Shown: positions 1-7,599 of the stretch, piece after piece
Layout: each line of letters starts with the position of its first letter
How positions within the stretch are numbered: the first letter of the stretch is position 1
Origin: Nitrospirota bacterium
Lineage (GTDB): Bacteria > Nitrospirota > Thermodesulfovibrionia > Thermodesulfovibrionales > JdFR-88
Direction: 5' to 3'
Length of the DNA: 64,000 nt
Assembly (NCBI GenBank): GCA_021840255.1
Contig: JAKBYX010000002.1
Location: 97,325 to 161,324, forward strand
Translations under genes and position numbers: made by a program
The notes under the pieces: generated by a model
Database searches by the model: none
What the model saw: only the letters and a program-made list of their open reading frames with translations
What the model was told of the DNA's origin: nothing

Positions 1-273
1 GCTTTTTATCTCCATAGCGGTCTTCTTTGCGACTGTCTGGGCCATATTGAACGCCTCCATCATCTGTGCTGCCCTGCTGTTTTCAACGGGGGTGGATACG
101 AGCACCAGAAAAAGGAAAAATACTGCGGCTGCAAGGCCGCCATAAGGCAGCAAAAATTTATTTTCCACTTTGTCTTTGGAAGCTTCCTTTCCATATATGA
201 CTTTCCTGACTGGAATTCTATCAGGCTTTTGGAAAATTGCCAGCGGCGCTTTTTTGGTTTTCAGATCCTGCAT
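1..273 (-). CDS. N-terminal part of a membrane-anchored protein (cut by window edge)
   Basis: The first 91 codons of a minus-strand gene run off the left edge. The start used is the ATG at 271-273. A cytoplasmic stretch of about 45 residues is followed by one strong membrane segment (residues about 47-65, ending FFLFLVLVSTP) and then a probable periplasmic part. This one-helix N-terminus is what membrane sensor kinases, chemoreceptors and similar proteins show, but no domain can be named. There is no clear ribosome binding site. The ATG follows a run of eight C (coding strand), and a one-base-longer run would place the start at an ATG overlapping the stop of the upstream DedA gene, so the true N-terminus is uncertain. 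Confidence 0.55.
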   Translation of the reverse strand, partial: MQDLKTKKAPLAIFQKPDRIPVRKVIYGKEASKDKVENKFLLPYGGLAAAVFFLFLVLVSTPVENSRAAQMMEAFNMAQTVAKKTAMEIKS

Positions 274-301
274 CGGGGGGGGCAAAAAAAGATCTTTTGC
301 A

Positions 302-919
302 TCAGCCGGGCGTTCGTCCGCGTTTTATATATTTATAGAAAAAAAAGAAAAATATGAAAACGACTACAAGGGCCACGGCCACGTGGCCGATCCTGTGGAT
401 GTTTTTTGAAAGAGCGTTTATGCTGTTGCCGCCCGCATACCCTATGCCCACCATGATCACCATTGTAATGAGAGCGGAGGCCATATCAGTCAGGATGAAC
501 TTGACGGAGGGCATCTTCAGGGTCCCGCAGGCCAGGAATATCTGCGCCCGGAGGCCCACAAGCTGCCTGCCTATGAGCAGGAAAAATATCCCCCATTTGG
601 AAAACTTCTTCTCCAGTTTCAAAAGGCGCTCCTGGCTGAGTATCCTGCTGAACCTCTTGGTGCTGGTGATCCTGGTGCCGTATTTTTTCCCTATGTGGAA
701 CAGGAAAAAATCCATCGTTATAAGGCCCGAAAATGTCGCGGTGAGACCCGCCAGGGGGCTGACTATGCCGGTTGCGATGAATATTCCGCACAGGATAAGG
801 GTGGCGTCTTCCGGAAAAGGCAGCCCCAGCCCTCCCAGCACAAGGAGGGCAAAAAGCCCGACGGCCGGGAAGTGTGCCATTATACTCGGTACTGGATTTA
901 AACTTGCAAGCACAGGCAT
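302..919 (-). CDS. DedA family membrane protein
   Basis: This integral membrane protein of the DedA/SNARE-associated (VTT) family has members implicated in lipid carrier recycling and envelope homeostasis. The family signature is visible: a first hydrophobic segment ending in GLGLPFPED, the glycine-rich FLLIGRQLVGLRAQIFLACGT block in the middle, and a last helix ending in a basic tail. Hydrophobic segments fall at about 15-40, 45-80, 120-140 and 150-200. The ATG at 919 is chosen; the frame stays open to a TTG at 967 and an inner ATG at 880 is possible, and none has a good ribosome binding site. The next gene (1-273) begins right after its stop. The specific substrate is unknown. Confidence 0.8.
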   Translation of the reverse strand: MPVLASLNPVPSIMAHFPAVGLFALLVLGGLGLPFPEDATLILCGIFIATGIVSPLAGLTATFSGLITMDFFLFHIGKKYGTRITSTKRFSRILSQERLLKLEKKFSKWGIFFLLIGRQLVGLRAQIFLACGTLKMPSVKFILTDMASALITMVIMVGIGYAGGNSINALSKNIHRIGHVAVALVVVFIFFFFFYKYIKRGRTPG

Positions 920-1004
920 AAGCGTGTCAATTAAGATAGCACAGGCGCGCCGCCGGAGGAAACCCAAAAAAGCCTAAAAAAGCAAAAAAAGGACGAATGG
1001 CCCG

Positions 1005-1021
1005 CCCGTCATCAAGACGGG
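1005..1021 (-). terminator. Hairpin after the DUF3096-type gene
   Basis: A perfect 6-bp stem (CCCGTC/GACGGG, 5-nt loop) lies 14 bases downstream of the small gene at 1035-1166. On the minus strand a T-rich stretch follows about 14 bases later, so this is a plausible but not textbook terminator. Confidence 0.4.
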
Positions 1022-1034
1022 GGAAAATTTTAAT

Positions 1035-1166
1035 TTAAAACCGGTGGATGAGCCCCAGTATCCCTATGACAATAAGATAAACAGCCACCAGGTAATTAAG
1101 CATACGGGGCACAAGCAGTATCAGGATCCCTATTACGAGTGCAAATAATGCATGGGCCGGGTACAT
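1035..1166 (-). CDS. Small two-helix membrane protein, DUF3096-like
   Basis: A 43-residue protein starts at the ATG at 1164-1166, preceded by a very strong ribosome binding site (AAGGAGGT, 9 bases upstream). It is almost entirely two hydrophobic helices separated by PRMLNY: one ends ILILLVP, the other contains YLVAVYLIVIGILGL. This matches the pattern of DUF3096, a family of roughly 45-residue inner-membrane proteins of unknown function. It is easily missed because of its size. It stands alone between a lipoprotein gene and the DedA gene on the same strand. Confidence 0.75.
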   Translation of the reverse strand: MYPAHALFALVIGILILLVPRMLNYLVAVYLIVIGILGLIHRF

Positions 1167-1288
1167 TTTTTATAGACCTCCTTAAGGATTACTTCCGTTT
1201 CAATTACAGTTTACCAGCGGGCCATGCGGTGTCCATTTGTTTTTTCAGAACGTGTTTTGTTCAAAAAACCGTGGCATCCCCGTGACCC

Positions 1289-1768
1289 TCAGTATTCCTG
1301 GTATACGGGGGAAGGCAGTATCTGCACGTTGATGGTCTTTTCTTTTGTGAGGAAATAGCTTATCTCGTAATAACTGGCGATATCGTAGCCCGGAGGTTGT
1401 GTTGGGGGGCTTACCTGGTACCCTATGGCCTTTCCCTCGTGCATGATGGCTTGCACCCTCAGGGTGCGGACGTCCCTTATCCCAAGCGTACCAGCGGCCT
1501 CGCTCATGGCCGTGGTTCCAGGCACGTCCTTTCTTATTTGCCAGCCGTAAGCGGGCGGATTAGGCTGGAACCTGTAGGCGCCTCTTTGCGGATACATGAT
1601 GATCACAGTGCCCACCTGCGCCTGGTAAACGCCGGTATAAAGCAGAAAAGTATAAGGGCCGCTCAGGGATACGTCATAGGAGGAATATTTTGTGAAGAGC
1701 TGCCCCGGCACGCAGGAAGAAAACAGAAGCGCAAACATGCAGAGGATAATCAACAAAGACCTTCCCAT
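1289..1768 (-). CDS. Predicted lipoprotein of unknown function
   Basis: A 159-residue protein with an N-terminal signal (residues 1-19, LLIILCMFALLFSSC) whose LFSSC end is a lipobox, so residue Cys19 is probably lipidated and the mature protein anchored in a membrane. The rest is rich in Tyr, Pro and beta-branched residues, suggesting a small beta-rich domain. No family was recognised. It is followed on the same strand, after a gap, by the small DUF3096-like gene. Confidence 0.65.
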   Translation of the reverse strand: MGRSLLIILCMFALLFSSCVPGQLFTKYSSYDVSLSGPYTFLLYTGVYQAQVGTVIIMYPQRGAYRFQPNPPAYGWQIRKDVPGTTAMSEAAGTLGIRDVRTLRVQAIMHEGKAIGYQVSPPTQPPGYDIASYYEISYFLTKEKTINVQILPSPVYQEY

Positions 1769-1813
1769 AACTGAATGTTATCACTTTTGCAAAGGAAGGT
1801 CTTTCAAGGGGAA

Positions 1814-1836
1814 AAGGCCCCTGGGAATGGGGCCTT
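1814..1836 (-). terminator. Rho-independent terminator
   Basis: A perfect 8-bp stem (AAGGCCCC/GGGGCCTT) with a 7-nt loop is followed on the minus strand by TTTTCCCC. It sits just downstream of the gene ending at 1865. Confidence 0.65.
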
Positions 1837-1864
1837 GGAGAAAATTCACGGCTTCCGGATTTTT

Positions 1865-2305
1865 TTAGTCGCTCTTTATCTTTCCGGCCCCGCAGTCGCG
1901 GCATAAGGCCCCGCAAATCCTGCCGCCTTTTTCGAGGACGCAGAACCGGTATTTGAAGAAGGATTTTTCCCTGTAATCGTAAATCACTACAAGATTGCCG
2001 CTTGCCTTGCCCATGAACAGGGAGGAATCCGCTGACGCGTAGCCCTTGAATGTGTTGCCGCTTATGTTCAGGTAGATGTCCCCGGATAACGAATTGTAGA
2101 GGGCGTATCTGGTCCCAAGCTCATCGAACGGCACGGGCTTTTTAAGGGGTGGCCTTATCTCCTGAAGAGAGATGTTGTTTTTATTCAGCAACTCCGCAGC
2201 ATCCAGATGCCTGCCCTCAATGCATTCATATATGGTTGCGGCGTCATGGCCGAATACCAACCGGCCGGCAAGATAGGAGACACATGCGCGGTACCCAGAT
2301 TTCAT
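1865..2305 (-). CDS. Hypothetical protein with cysteine-rich C-terminus
   Basis: A 146-residue protein of unrecognised family. The last 30 residues carry four cysteines (CVLEKGGRICGALCRDCG), which could bind a metal. Residues 45-110 look beta-rich (YLNISGN, LVVIYDYREK). There is no signal peptide and no membrane segment. It is followed by a terminator at 1814-1836 and lies 118 bases downstream of nrdJ on the same strand. No function can be assigned. Confidence 0.55.
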   Translation of the reverse strand: MKSGYRACVSYLAGRLVFGHDAATIYECIEGRHLDAAELLNKNNISLQEIRPPLKKPVPFDELGTRYALYNSLSGDIYLNISGNTFKGYASADSSLFMGKASGNLVVIYDYREKSFFKYRFCVLEKGGRICGALCRDCGAGKIKSD

Positions 2306-2423
2306 TTTGCCTTCCGTTCCAGAAATATTTTCTTTTCTTGCGGACCGAGTTTTTTCCTTGCGGACTGTGTCTTATGGGCCGGGCCGGCTTTTCTACCGGC
2401 CGATCAGCCGCTGCATTCTTATG

Positions 2424-4727
2424 CTAACCGCTGCACTTCGTGAACCCGCAGTTGTGGCAGACCGCGCAGCCGCTCTCGTGCTCCACGGAGCCGCCGCATT
2501 CAGGGCAGGCCCCTATGAGCATGGTCTCCTCGTAAACATGGCCTGTGTCCTTCTTTTTGCCATTGCCATTGCCATTGCCGTTGCCTTCCGTATCTTTCAT
2601 GTGATACATCTCCAGGGCCTTGGCAATGGCGTCCGAGCAGGACAGTATTTTGCCCCCAGCGCCCCATACCTGCTGGTGGCACTGGATGCCCTTAAGCTGT
2701 TTTATGATCTCCTCGTGGCTGACATTCAACCGCAGCGCAAGGGATATGAGCCTTCCAAGCGCCTCCGACTGGCTTGCGGCGCAGCCCCCGGCCTTTCCCA
2801 TTGAGGTAAAAAGCTCGACCAAATTGCCTTCAGCGTCCTCGTTTATGGTCACATAGATGCGCCCGCAGCCAGTGTACATGCGCCTCGTGGTGCCGCGCAG
2901 GGAATCGGGGCGTTTCCTTGGGGCGATCTTGGAGACATCGGCCTTCTGGGAGGCTATCTTTGATTTCTGGGCCTGTTCGGACGCCTGCTCATTTTTCCCG
3001 GTGGAAAGCACCTGGCCTTCCCTGGAGCCGTCCCTGTAAACGGTGACCCCCTTGCAGCCAAGGCCGTATGCGAGCAGATAGACGTCCTCCACGTCTTTCC
3101 TTGAGGCTTCCCTGGGGAAGTTCACGGTTTTTGAGACAGCGTTATCCACGTGCTGCTGGAAGGCCGCCTGCATGCGTATGTGGCATTCGGGCGTGATGTC
3201 GTGGGCGGTCACAAAAAGCTGCTTTATATCTTTTGGTATCTCGTCAAACCCATGAATGCTGCCTGCCTCCGCTATGCGCTCCATGAGGTCCCGTGACCAG
3301 AAGCCGCGCTCTTTCGCTATCTCCTCGAAAAGGGGATTCACCTCTATCAGCTTCGTCCCCTCCATTACGGTCCTTACGTAACAGATGGCAAAGAGCGGTT
3401 CTATGCCCGAGGAGCACCCGGCTATGATGGAGAGGGTGCCTGTCGGGGCGATGGTGGTGACAGTTGCGTTTCTGACAGCGAACCCTTCCCGGGCGCTGCC
3501 ATTGTAGTTTGCGAAAACGCCCCGCTCACTTGCAAGCAGATGGGACTCTTCCGTGGCGTGCCGCCTTATGAAGCCCATGACTTCCTGTGCAAGTTCCAGC
3601 GCCTTGGGCGAATCGTAAGAAAGCCCCAGCTTTATAAGCATATCCGCCCAGCCCATGACGCCGAGGCCTATCTTCCTGTTTGCCTTGGTCATGCTCTCTA
3701 TCTCCGGGAGGGGATATTTGTTCATGTCTATAACGTTGTCCAGAAAATGGACCGCAAGGCGGGTGGTGCGGGCAAGCTCCTCCCAGTCCACCTCTGCGTC
3801 TTTTACCATCATCGACAGGTTGATGGACCCCAGGTTGCAGGACTCATAGGGCAGAAGCGGCTGCTCTCCGCACGGGTTCGTGCTCTCGATCGTCCCCACA
3901 TTGGGGGTGGGATTGGAATCGTTTATCCGGTCTATGAAGACAACGCCCGGCTCCCCGTTGCCCCAGGCGTGGTCCACGATCTTATCGAACACCTCCCGCG
4001 CGCTGATCTTTTTTACGACCTTGTTCGTGCGGGGATTGACAAGTTCATACTGCCCGTCTTCCTGAAGGGCGGTCATGAAGCCGTCAGTTATGGCCACAGA
4101 GATATTGAAGTTGTTCAGTTTCGTGTTTACGTCCTTGCATCCTATGAAGGAGAGGATGTCGGGGTGGCTTACGGAGAGCATCCCCATGTTCGCGCCCCTT
4201 CTGGTGCCGCCCTGCTTCACGGCCTCGGTGGCCGTGTCAAAAACGGTCATGAAGGAGACGGGCCCCGAGGACACCCCTTTTGTGGAGCCCACAACGTCTC
4301 CGCCCGGGCGGAGACGTGAAAAGGAAAATCCCGTGCCGCCCCCGGACTTATGTATGATGGCCGCATTCTTTACGGCATCAAAGATGGACTCCATGGAGTC
4401 GGCTACAGGCAGGACAAAACAGGCTGAGAGCTGCCCCAGCCTCCTGCCGGCGTTCATAAGGGTGGGGCTGTTCGGCAGGAAGCGAAGCCCGGTCATCGCA
4501 CGGTAAAACTCCTCCGCCAGCGCGCCTACTTGCTCTTCTCCCGCCCCATATTGCCTGTCCGCCCCGGCAATAAAACCTGCGACCCTGCGGAAGAGATCTC
4601 CCGCGGTCTCTACCACGTCACCTTCCTCGTTTTTTTTAAGGTAACGCTTTTCCAGAACTTTTAAGGCGTTTGGAGCAAAACCAAGCCCCGCATTTTCAAT
4701 ACCTGTGCTTTTAAAAGATGATTCCAT
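2424..4727 (-). CDS. nrdJ: Vitamin B12-dependent ribonucleotide reductase (class II)
   Basis: Reduces ribonucleotides to deoxyribonucleotides using adenosylcobalamin, independent of oxygen. With the start used here the protein is 767 residues. It shows the N-terminal NALKVLEKRYL block, the redox cysteine in QLSACFVLP (about 103), the active-site NPCGEQ loop (about 284-289), ATVTTIAPTGTLS and the NFP motif near 550. A tail with two CxxC pairs (CPECGG, CAVCHNCG) forms a zinc ribbon and supplies C-terminal cysteines. The start at 4725-4727 has GGAGGGGG 8 bases upstream; an in-frame ATG at 4802 has none and adds 25 residues without family character. Gly-Asn repeats (GNGNGNGN) lie before the zinc ribbon. 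Confidence 0.93.
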   Translation of the reverse strand: MESSFKSTGIENAGLGFAPNALKVLEKRYLKKNEEGDVVETAGDLFRRVAGFIAGADRQYGAGEEQVGALAEEFYRAMTGLRFLPNSPTLMNAGRRLGQLSACFVLPVADSMESIFDAVKNAAIIHKSGGGTGFSFSRLRPGGDVVGSTKGVSSGPVSFMTVFDTATEAVKQGGTRRGANMGMLSVSHPDILSFIGCKDVNTKLNNFNISVAITDGFMTALQEDGQYELVNPRTNKVVKKISAREVFDKIVDHAWGNGEPGVVFIDRINDSNPTPNVGTIESTNPCGEQPLLPYESCNLGSINLSMMVKDAEVDWEELARTTRLAVHFLDNVIDMNKYPLPEIESMTKANRKIGLGVMGWADMLIKLGLSYDSPKALELAQEVMGFIRRHATEESHLLASERGVFANYNGSAREGFAVRNATVTTIAPTGTLSIIAGCSSGIEPLFAICYVRTVMEGTKLIEVNPLFEEIAKERGFWSRDLMERIAEAGSIHGFDEIPKDIKQLFVTAHDITPECHIRMQAAFQQHVDNAVSKTVNFPREASRKDVEDVYLLAYGLGCKGVTVYRDGSREGQVLSTGKNEQASEQAQKSKIASQKADVSKIAPRKRPDSLRGTTRRMYTGCGRIYVTINEDAEGNLVELFTSMGKAGGCAASQSEALGRLISLALRLNVSHEEIIKQLKGIQCHQQVWGAGGKILSCSDAIAKALEMYHMKDTEGNGNGNGNGKKKDTGHVYEETMLIGACPECGGSVEHESGCAVCHNCGFTKCSG

Positions 4728-4829
4728 TAGAAATTCCCCCTCCGCCTCTGACTTTTCCCCACGCGGCAGTAAAGCATTTTTCCACTTGGATATGACAGCC
4801 ATATAGTGGTTTTTTATTTTTGATGGTCT

Positions 4830-4859
4830 ATTAAAGCACTAGATGTTGTATGTAGTCAA
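4830..4859 (-). promoter_or_regulatory. Promoter upstream of nrdJ
   Basis: On the minus strand a TTGACT (-35, 4854-4859) and TTTAAT (-10, 4830-4835) are 18 bases apart, a good sigma-70 type match. Transcription would start near 4823, about 95 bases before the preferred nrdJ start codon. Confidence 0.55.
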
Positions 4860-4955
4860 GGGGGAAAATGCACTTTTTGGAAGCTCTTGTTTTAAAAGAT
4901 TTTTTGCCGTGAAAAAGGTGTTTGCGGATTGTGGATGAATAACGTATGGGAAGGC

Positions 4956-4983
4956 TTGCATTGTTTCTGGAAAGTGATAAGAT
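4956..4983 (+). promoter_or_regulatory. Possible upstream promoter for the candidate small RNA
   Basis: TTGCAT (4956-4961) and TAAGAT (4978-4983) are 16 bases apart. The segment AAAGTGATAAGA is repeated in the second promoter at 5068-5096, so the two may be tandem promoters or share a binding site. Confidence 0.3.
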
Positions 4984-5067
4984 GAAATCATGTAATTTAG
5001 TCAGCATATTATTTAATAATTACAAGACTTTCTAAATTTAAAAAAATCAGGTCTTTTAAATTTTTGC

Positions 5068-5096
5068 TTGACAGGGATTTTTAAAAGTGATAAGAA
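5068..5096 (+). promoter_or_regulatory. Promoter for candidate small RNA
   Basis: A perfect TTGACA (5068-5073) is followed after 17 bases by TGA-TAAGAA (5088-5096), an extended -10 of moderate quality. It points to the right, into an intergenic stretch that has no gene but ends in a strong terminator. Confidence 0.5.
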
Positions 5097-5101
5097 TTAA
5101 A

Positions 5102-5168
5102 TAGCTTAATTAAGCGCCTCGTTACCTCCCCAATCTAGCTGCTGTCTTCAGGACAGCAGCTTTTTTTT
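5102..5168 (+). ncRNA. Candidate small regulatory RNA (about 65 nt)
   Basis: Between a plus-strand promoter (5068-5096) and a strong terminator lies a gene-free transcript of about 65 bases. It would fold into a 5' hairpin (palindrome GCTTAATTAAGC), a single-stranded C-rich stretch with ACCTCCCC (5124-5131), and the terminator hairpin. A C-rich unpaired loop complementary to Shine-Dalgarno sequences is a known design of trans-acting small RNAs. The genes on both sides are on the other strand, so it cannot be a leader. Promoter and terminator are seen; the function is inference. Confidence 0.45.
5137..5168 (+). terminator. Strong rho-independent terminator
   Basis: A perfect 10-bp stem (AGCTGCTGTC/GACAGCAGCT, 5-nt loop) is followed by eight T. 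It ends the candidate small RNA. On the minus strand it could also act, less efficiently. Confidence 0.85.
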
Positions 5169-5215
5169 GCCCCGCCCACCGTCTAAGGATGTGTTTGGGA
5201 GGTTTTTAGATTAGA

Positions 5216-6361
5216 TTAGATCTGTATCAGTTCGTAATCCGGGGAGCCCAGCCCAAGTTTTCGGGCATGTTCTATCTGGACGCGGTAGTCTTTTTTGTGC
5301 AGCTCTAAAAGGATATCGTCCCCCTGTTTTAGCCCGCTGTCCGACGCGGCGGACTCCGGCAGGGGAGGGCTGCCCTGCAGCATATCGATGCTGGCCTGTT
5401 CCACGGCCACCAGATCATCAGAGACCAGTATGCCCTTGTCCTGCACCACGGGCACGTCCGTCCCCGGCATGCAGTCGCATTCAGGCTGTATATCGGTAAG
5501 GAAATTTACGTATATGACCTTCCCAGGCTTGAAGGTGCCCAGCACCGCCTGCGCCGCCTCTGCCAGCCCCTGCATGAACTGTACGGGGTCCGCCTCCTCA
5601 TGCGCTATCGCCTGGCCCGGGCAAACCCTGGTGCATCTTCCGCACCTCCAGCACCGCTCATCGGCGTACTCGAATTTTTTCCCTTCCTTGCCGAAAGTTA
5701 TGCACTCCAGCGGGCATATGTCTTCACACTGGTAGCAGAGCTGGCATTTGTCCTCGTCCCAGAAAAGCCTGCCTTCCCCCAGGGAGTGCATCGCCCCCCT
5801 GCCGCATCTCCAGCCGCAGCCGCGGTGCGAGGCGCTTACCCCTCCCATTGCAAGGTTTTTTATCGCTCCCGCATAGCCGGAGTTGATGTGCCCCTTTATA
5901 TGGCTGCAGACCACCATGGCCGGGGCGTCGTGTATGAGAGAGGCCACGGCGACCTCTCCAAGGATATCGCCCGCCTTCACCAGTATGTTGTCCCTGCCGT
6001 AAAGCCCGTCGGCAAGCACAACGGGCGCACCCACTGAAAGTTGGTTTATGCCGTTCCGGGTTGCGATCTCCAGGTAATCGAGGCCGCTGATTCTCACCGT
6101 GTCCGTCACGAAGGGTTTTGCCCCAGCCGCCTTCAGGGCGGAAACGACCCTGGACAGAAAGACCGGCCTTATGATCCTGTGGGCCCCGGCAGAGCCAAAA
6201 TGGGTCTTTACCGCCACCCATTCGTCCTTTTCAAGGCGGCCGGCCAGGTCCATCTTCTCCAAAAGGCGGTCCAGCTTGCCGGGCAGGCTCTCCTCCTGCT
6301 TCCACTTAAGCACCCTGGCGGAGGCAAAATAGACGGGTTTCTGTTTTTTCTTTTTACTCAT
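5216..6361 (-). CDS. DUF362 protein with two 4Fe-4S clusters
   Basis: A 381-residue protein. Residues 1-185 form a DUF362 domain (WVAVKTHFG near 50, then SHIKGHINSGYAGAIKNLAMGG near 155-175). Residues about 205-255 hold a 2x4Fe-4S ferredoxin module with two clean motifs, CQLCYQCEDICP and CWRCGRCTRVCP. Such proteins are widespread in anaerobes and are thought to be cytoplasmic redox proteins; the substrate is unknown. No signal peptide is present. The gene overlaps rsmI by 4 bases (start inside the rsmI stop), so the two are translationally coupled. Confidence 0.85.
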   Translation of the reverse strand: MSKKKKQKPVYFASARVLKWKQEESLPGKLDRLLEKMDLAGRLEKDEWVAVKTHFGSAGAHRIIRPVFLSRVVSALKAAGAKPFVTDTVRISGLDYLEIATRNGINQLSVGAPVVLADGLYGRDNILVKAGDILGEVAVASLIHDAPAMVVCSHIKGHINSGYAGAIKNLAMGGVSASHRGCGWRCGRGAMHSLGEGRLFWDEDKCQLCYQCEDICPLECITFGKEGKKFEYADERCWRCGRCTRVCPGQAIAHEEADPVQFMQGLAEAAQAVLGTFKPGKVIYVNFLTDIQPECDCMPGTDVPVVQDKGILVSDDLVAVEQASIDMLQGSPPLPESAASDSGLKQGDDILLELHKKDYRVQIEHARKLGLGSPDYELIQI

Positions 6362-7185
6362 TGGAGGCTCCTGTCATAAAGTTCCTTTTTTGACAGACCG
6401 TAGCTTTCCGCTACGCTCTTTACGGCCTCTTTCCGGCCGCTGCCTTTTTTCATCAGGGCCTTTACCTCGGCCAGGGCCTCCTCAACCGGGAGAGGAGCCC
6501 CTTCCGCGCGCCTTGGCCTTCCTTCCACCACTATCACATATTCCCCGGCAATTGTCCTGCCCTCAAGGACGTCAAGAATGTGCCTGAACCCGCCCCTTAT
6601 CACCTCTTCATGCATCTTCGTTATCTCTTTTGCAAGGGCGGCGTTCCTTTCCTTGAAGGTCTCTTCCATAGCGGAGAGTGTATCGATCAGCCTGTGCGGG
6701 GCCTCATAGAAAATAAGCGTGCGCTCCTCCACGGCAAGTTCCTTCAATTTTTTTGCCCGTTCGCTTTTTTTGGAGGGCAAAAATCCTATGAAGGTAAACT
6801 CCGAGGTGTCCAGCCCGGATACGGAGAGAGCGGCTATGCTGGCGCTTGGCCCTGGAACTGCAACCACCTCTACACCCGCCTCTATGGCGCGGCGCACGAG
6901 CTCCCCTCCCGGGTCCTGGATGCCGGGGGTGCCGGCATCGGACACCAGCGCCACGGAAAGCCCTTCGTTAAGCCTCTCTGTTATCTCCTGCGCCTTCAGT
7001 TTCTCCCTCTCGGACCAGTAGCTTATGAGCCTTTTTTTTATGCCGAAATGGTTCAGGAGCTTCAGGGTGTGGCGCGTATCTTCCGCGGCTATAATGTCGA
7101 CCTCCTTAAGCACGTTCAGGGCCCTTAAGGTAATGTCCTCCAGGTTGCCTATCGGTGTGGCCACGACGTACAGGACGCCTTTCAT
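6358..7185 (-). CDS. rsmI: 16S rRNA (cytidine-2'-O)-methyltransferase RsmI
   Basis: Methylates the 2'-O of C1402 in 16S rRNA using S-adenosylmethionine. The 275-residue length fits the family. The start LYVVATPIGNLEDITLRAL, the AEDTRHTLKLLNHFGI block, the SAM-binding LVSDAGTPGIQDPGGELV and the PGPSASIAALSVSGL segment are all diagnostic of the tetrapyrrole-methylase fold of RsmI. The end overlaps the DUF362 gene by 4 bases and the start overlaps the small upstream gene by 4 bases, so three genes form one operon. Confidence 0.93.
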   Translation of the reverse strand: MKGVLYVVATPIGNLEDITLRALNVLKEVDIIAAEDTRHTLKLLNHFGIKKRLISYWSEREKLKAQEITERLNEGLSVALVSDAGTPGIQDPGGELVRRAIEAGVEVVAVPGPSASIAALSVSGLDTSEFTFIGFLPSKKSERAKKLKELAVEERTLIFYEAPHRLIDTLSAMEETFKERNAALAKEITKMHEEVIRGGFRHILDVLEGRTIAGEYVIVVEGRPRRAEGAPLPVEEALAEVKALMKKGSGRKEAVKSVAESYGLSKKELYDRSLQ

Positions 7186-7571
7186 TTGTCTGTTTTTGCC
7201 TTTTTTGATTTTTTTGCTTTTTTTGCTTTGTTTGCCTTGTTTGCCTTTTCCAGCCGGCCTATATAACGCCTGAGCTCAGCGTCCGCCTGCATTACCTTCC
7301 ACACGTTTGGCCCCTCTACAACCCAGGAGTACCGCCCATCGATGTCTCTTTTCAAGATGGACTTCGTGGCGTTTTGCGCATTTTCTTTTTCCTTTGGCTT
7401 TTCAAGAAGGGGCCCGCCTATGGCCGGGTCCCTTCTGAAGCCCCCGGTCTGGACGGCCCCGCATACGTCCGTAAAACAACACAAAAACGGGGCGAGCACG
7501 AAAAAAGTAAGCGCGGTCCTTTTAAGGATCTCCGTCCACCGGCCTTTTGTCATCCACGTCCTTTTTTTCAT
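7182..7571 (-). CDS. Exported small protein with lysine-alanine tail
   Basis: A 129-residue protein of unknown family. A basic N-terminus and hydrophobic segment (residues about 18-38, ending DVCGA) look like a signal peptide. The middle has a short conserved-looking stretch (GRYSWVVEGPNVWKVMQADAE) and the last 22 residues are almost only Lys, Ala and Asn (KANKAKKAKKSKKAK). That tail is encoded by A-rich repeats of the kind also found before ftsK. The gene is coupled to rsmI by a 4-base overlap and follows nadE by 28 bases. Confidence 0.6.
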   Translation of the reverse strand: MKKRTWMTKGRWTEILKRTALTFFVLAPFLCCFTDVCGAVQTGGFRRDPAIGGPLLEKPKEKENAQNATKSILKRDIDGRYSWVVEGPNVWKVMQADAELRRYIGRLEKANKANKAKKAKKSKKAKTDK

Positions 7572-7599
7572 AAAGATAGAACAAATTTTGAGATGGGTC

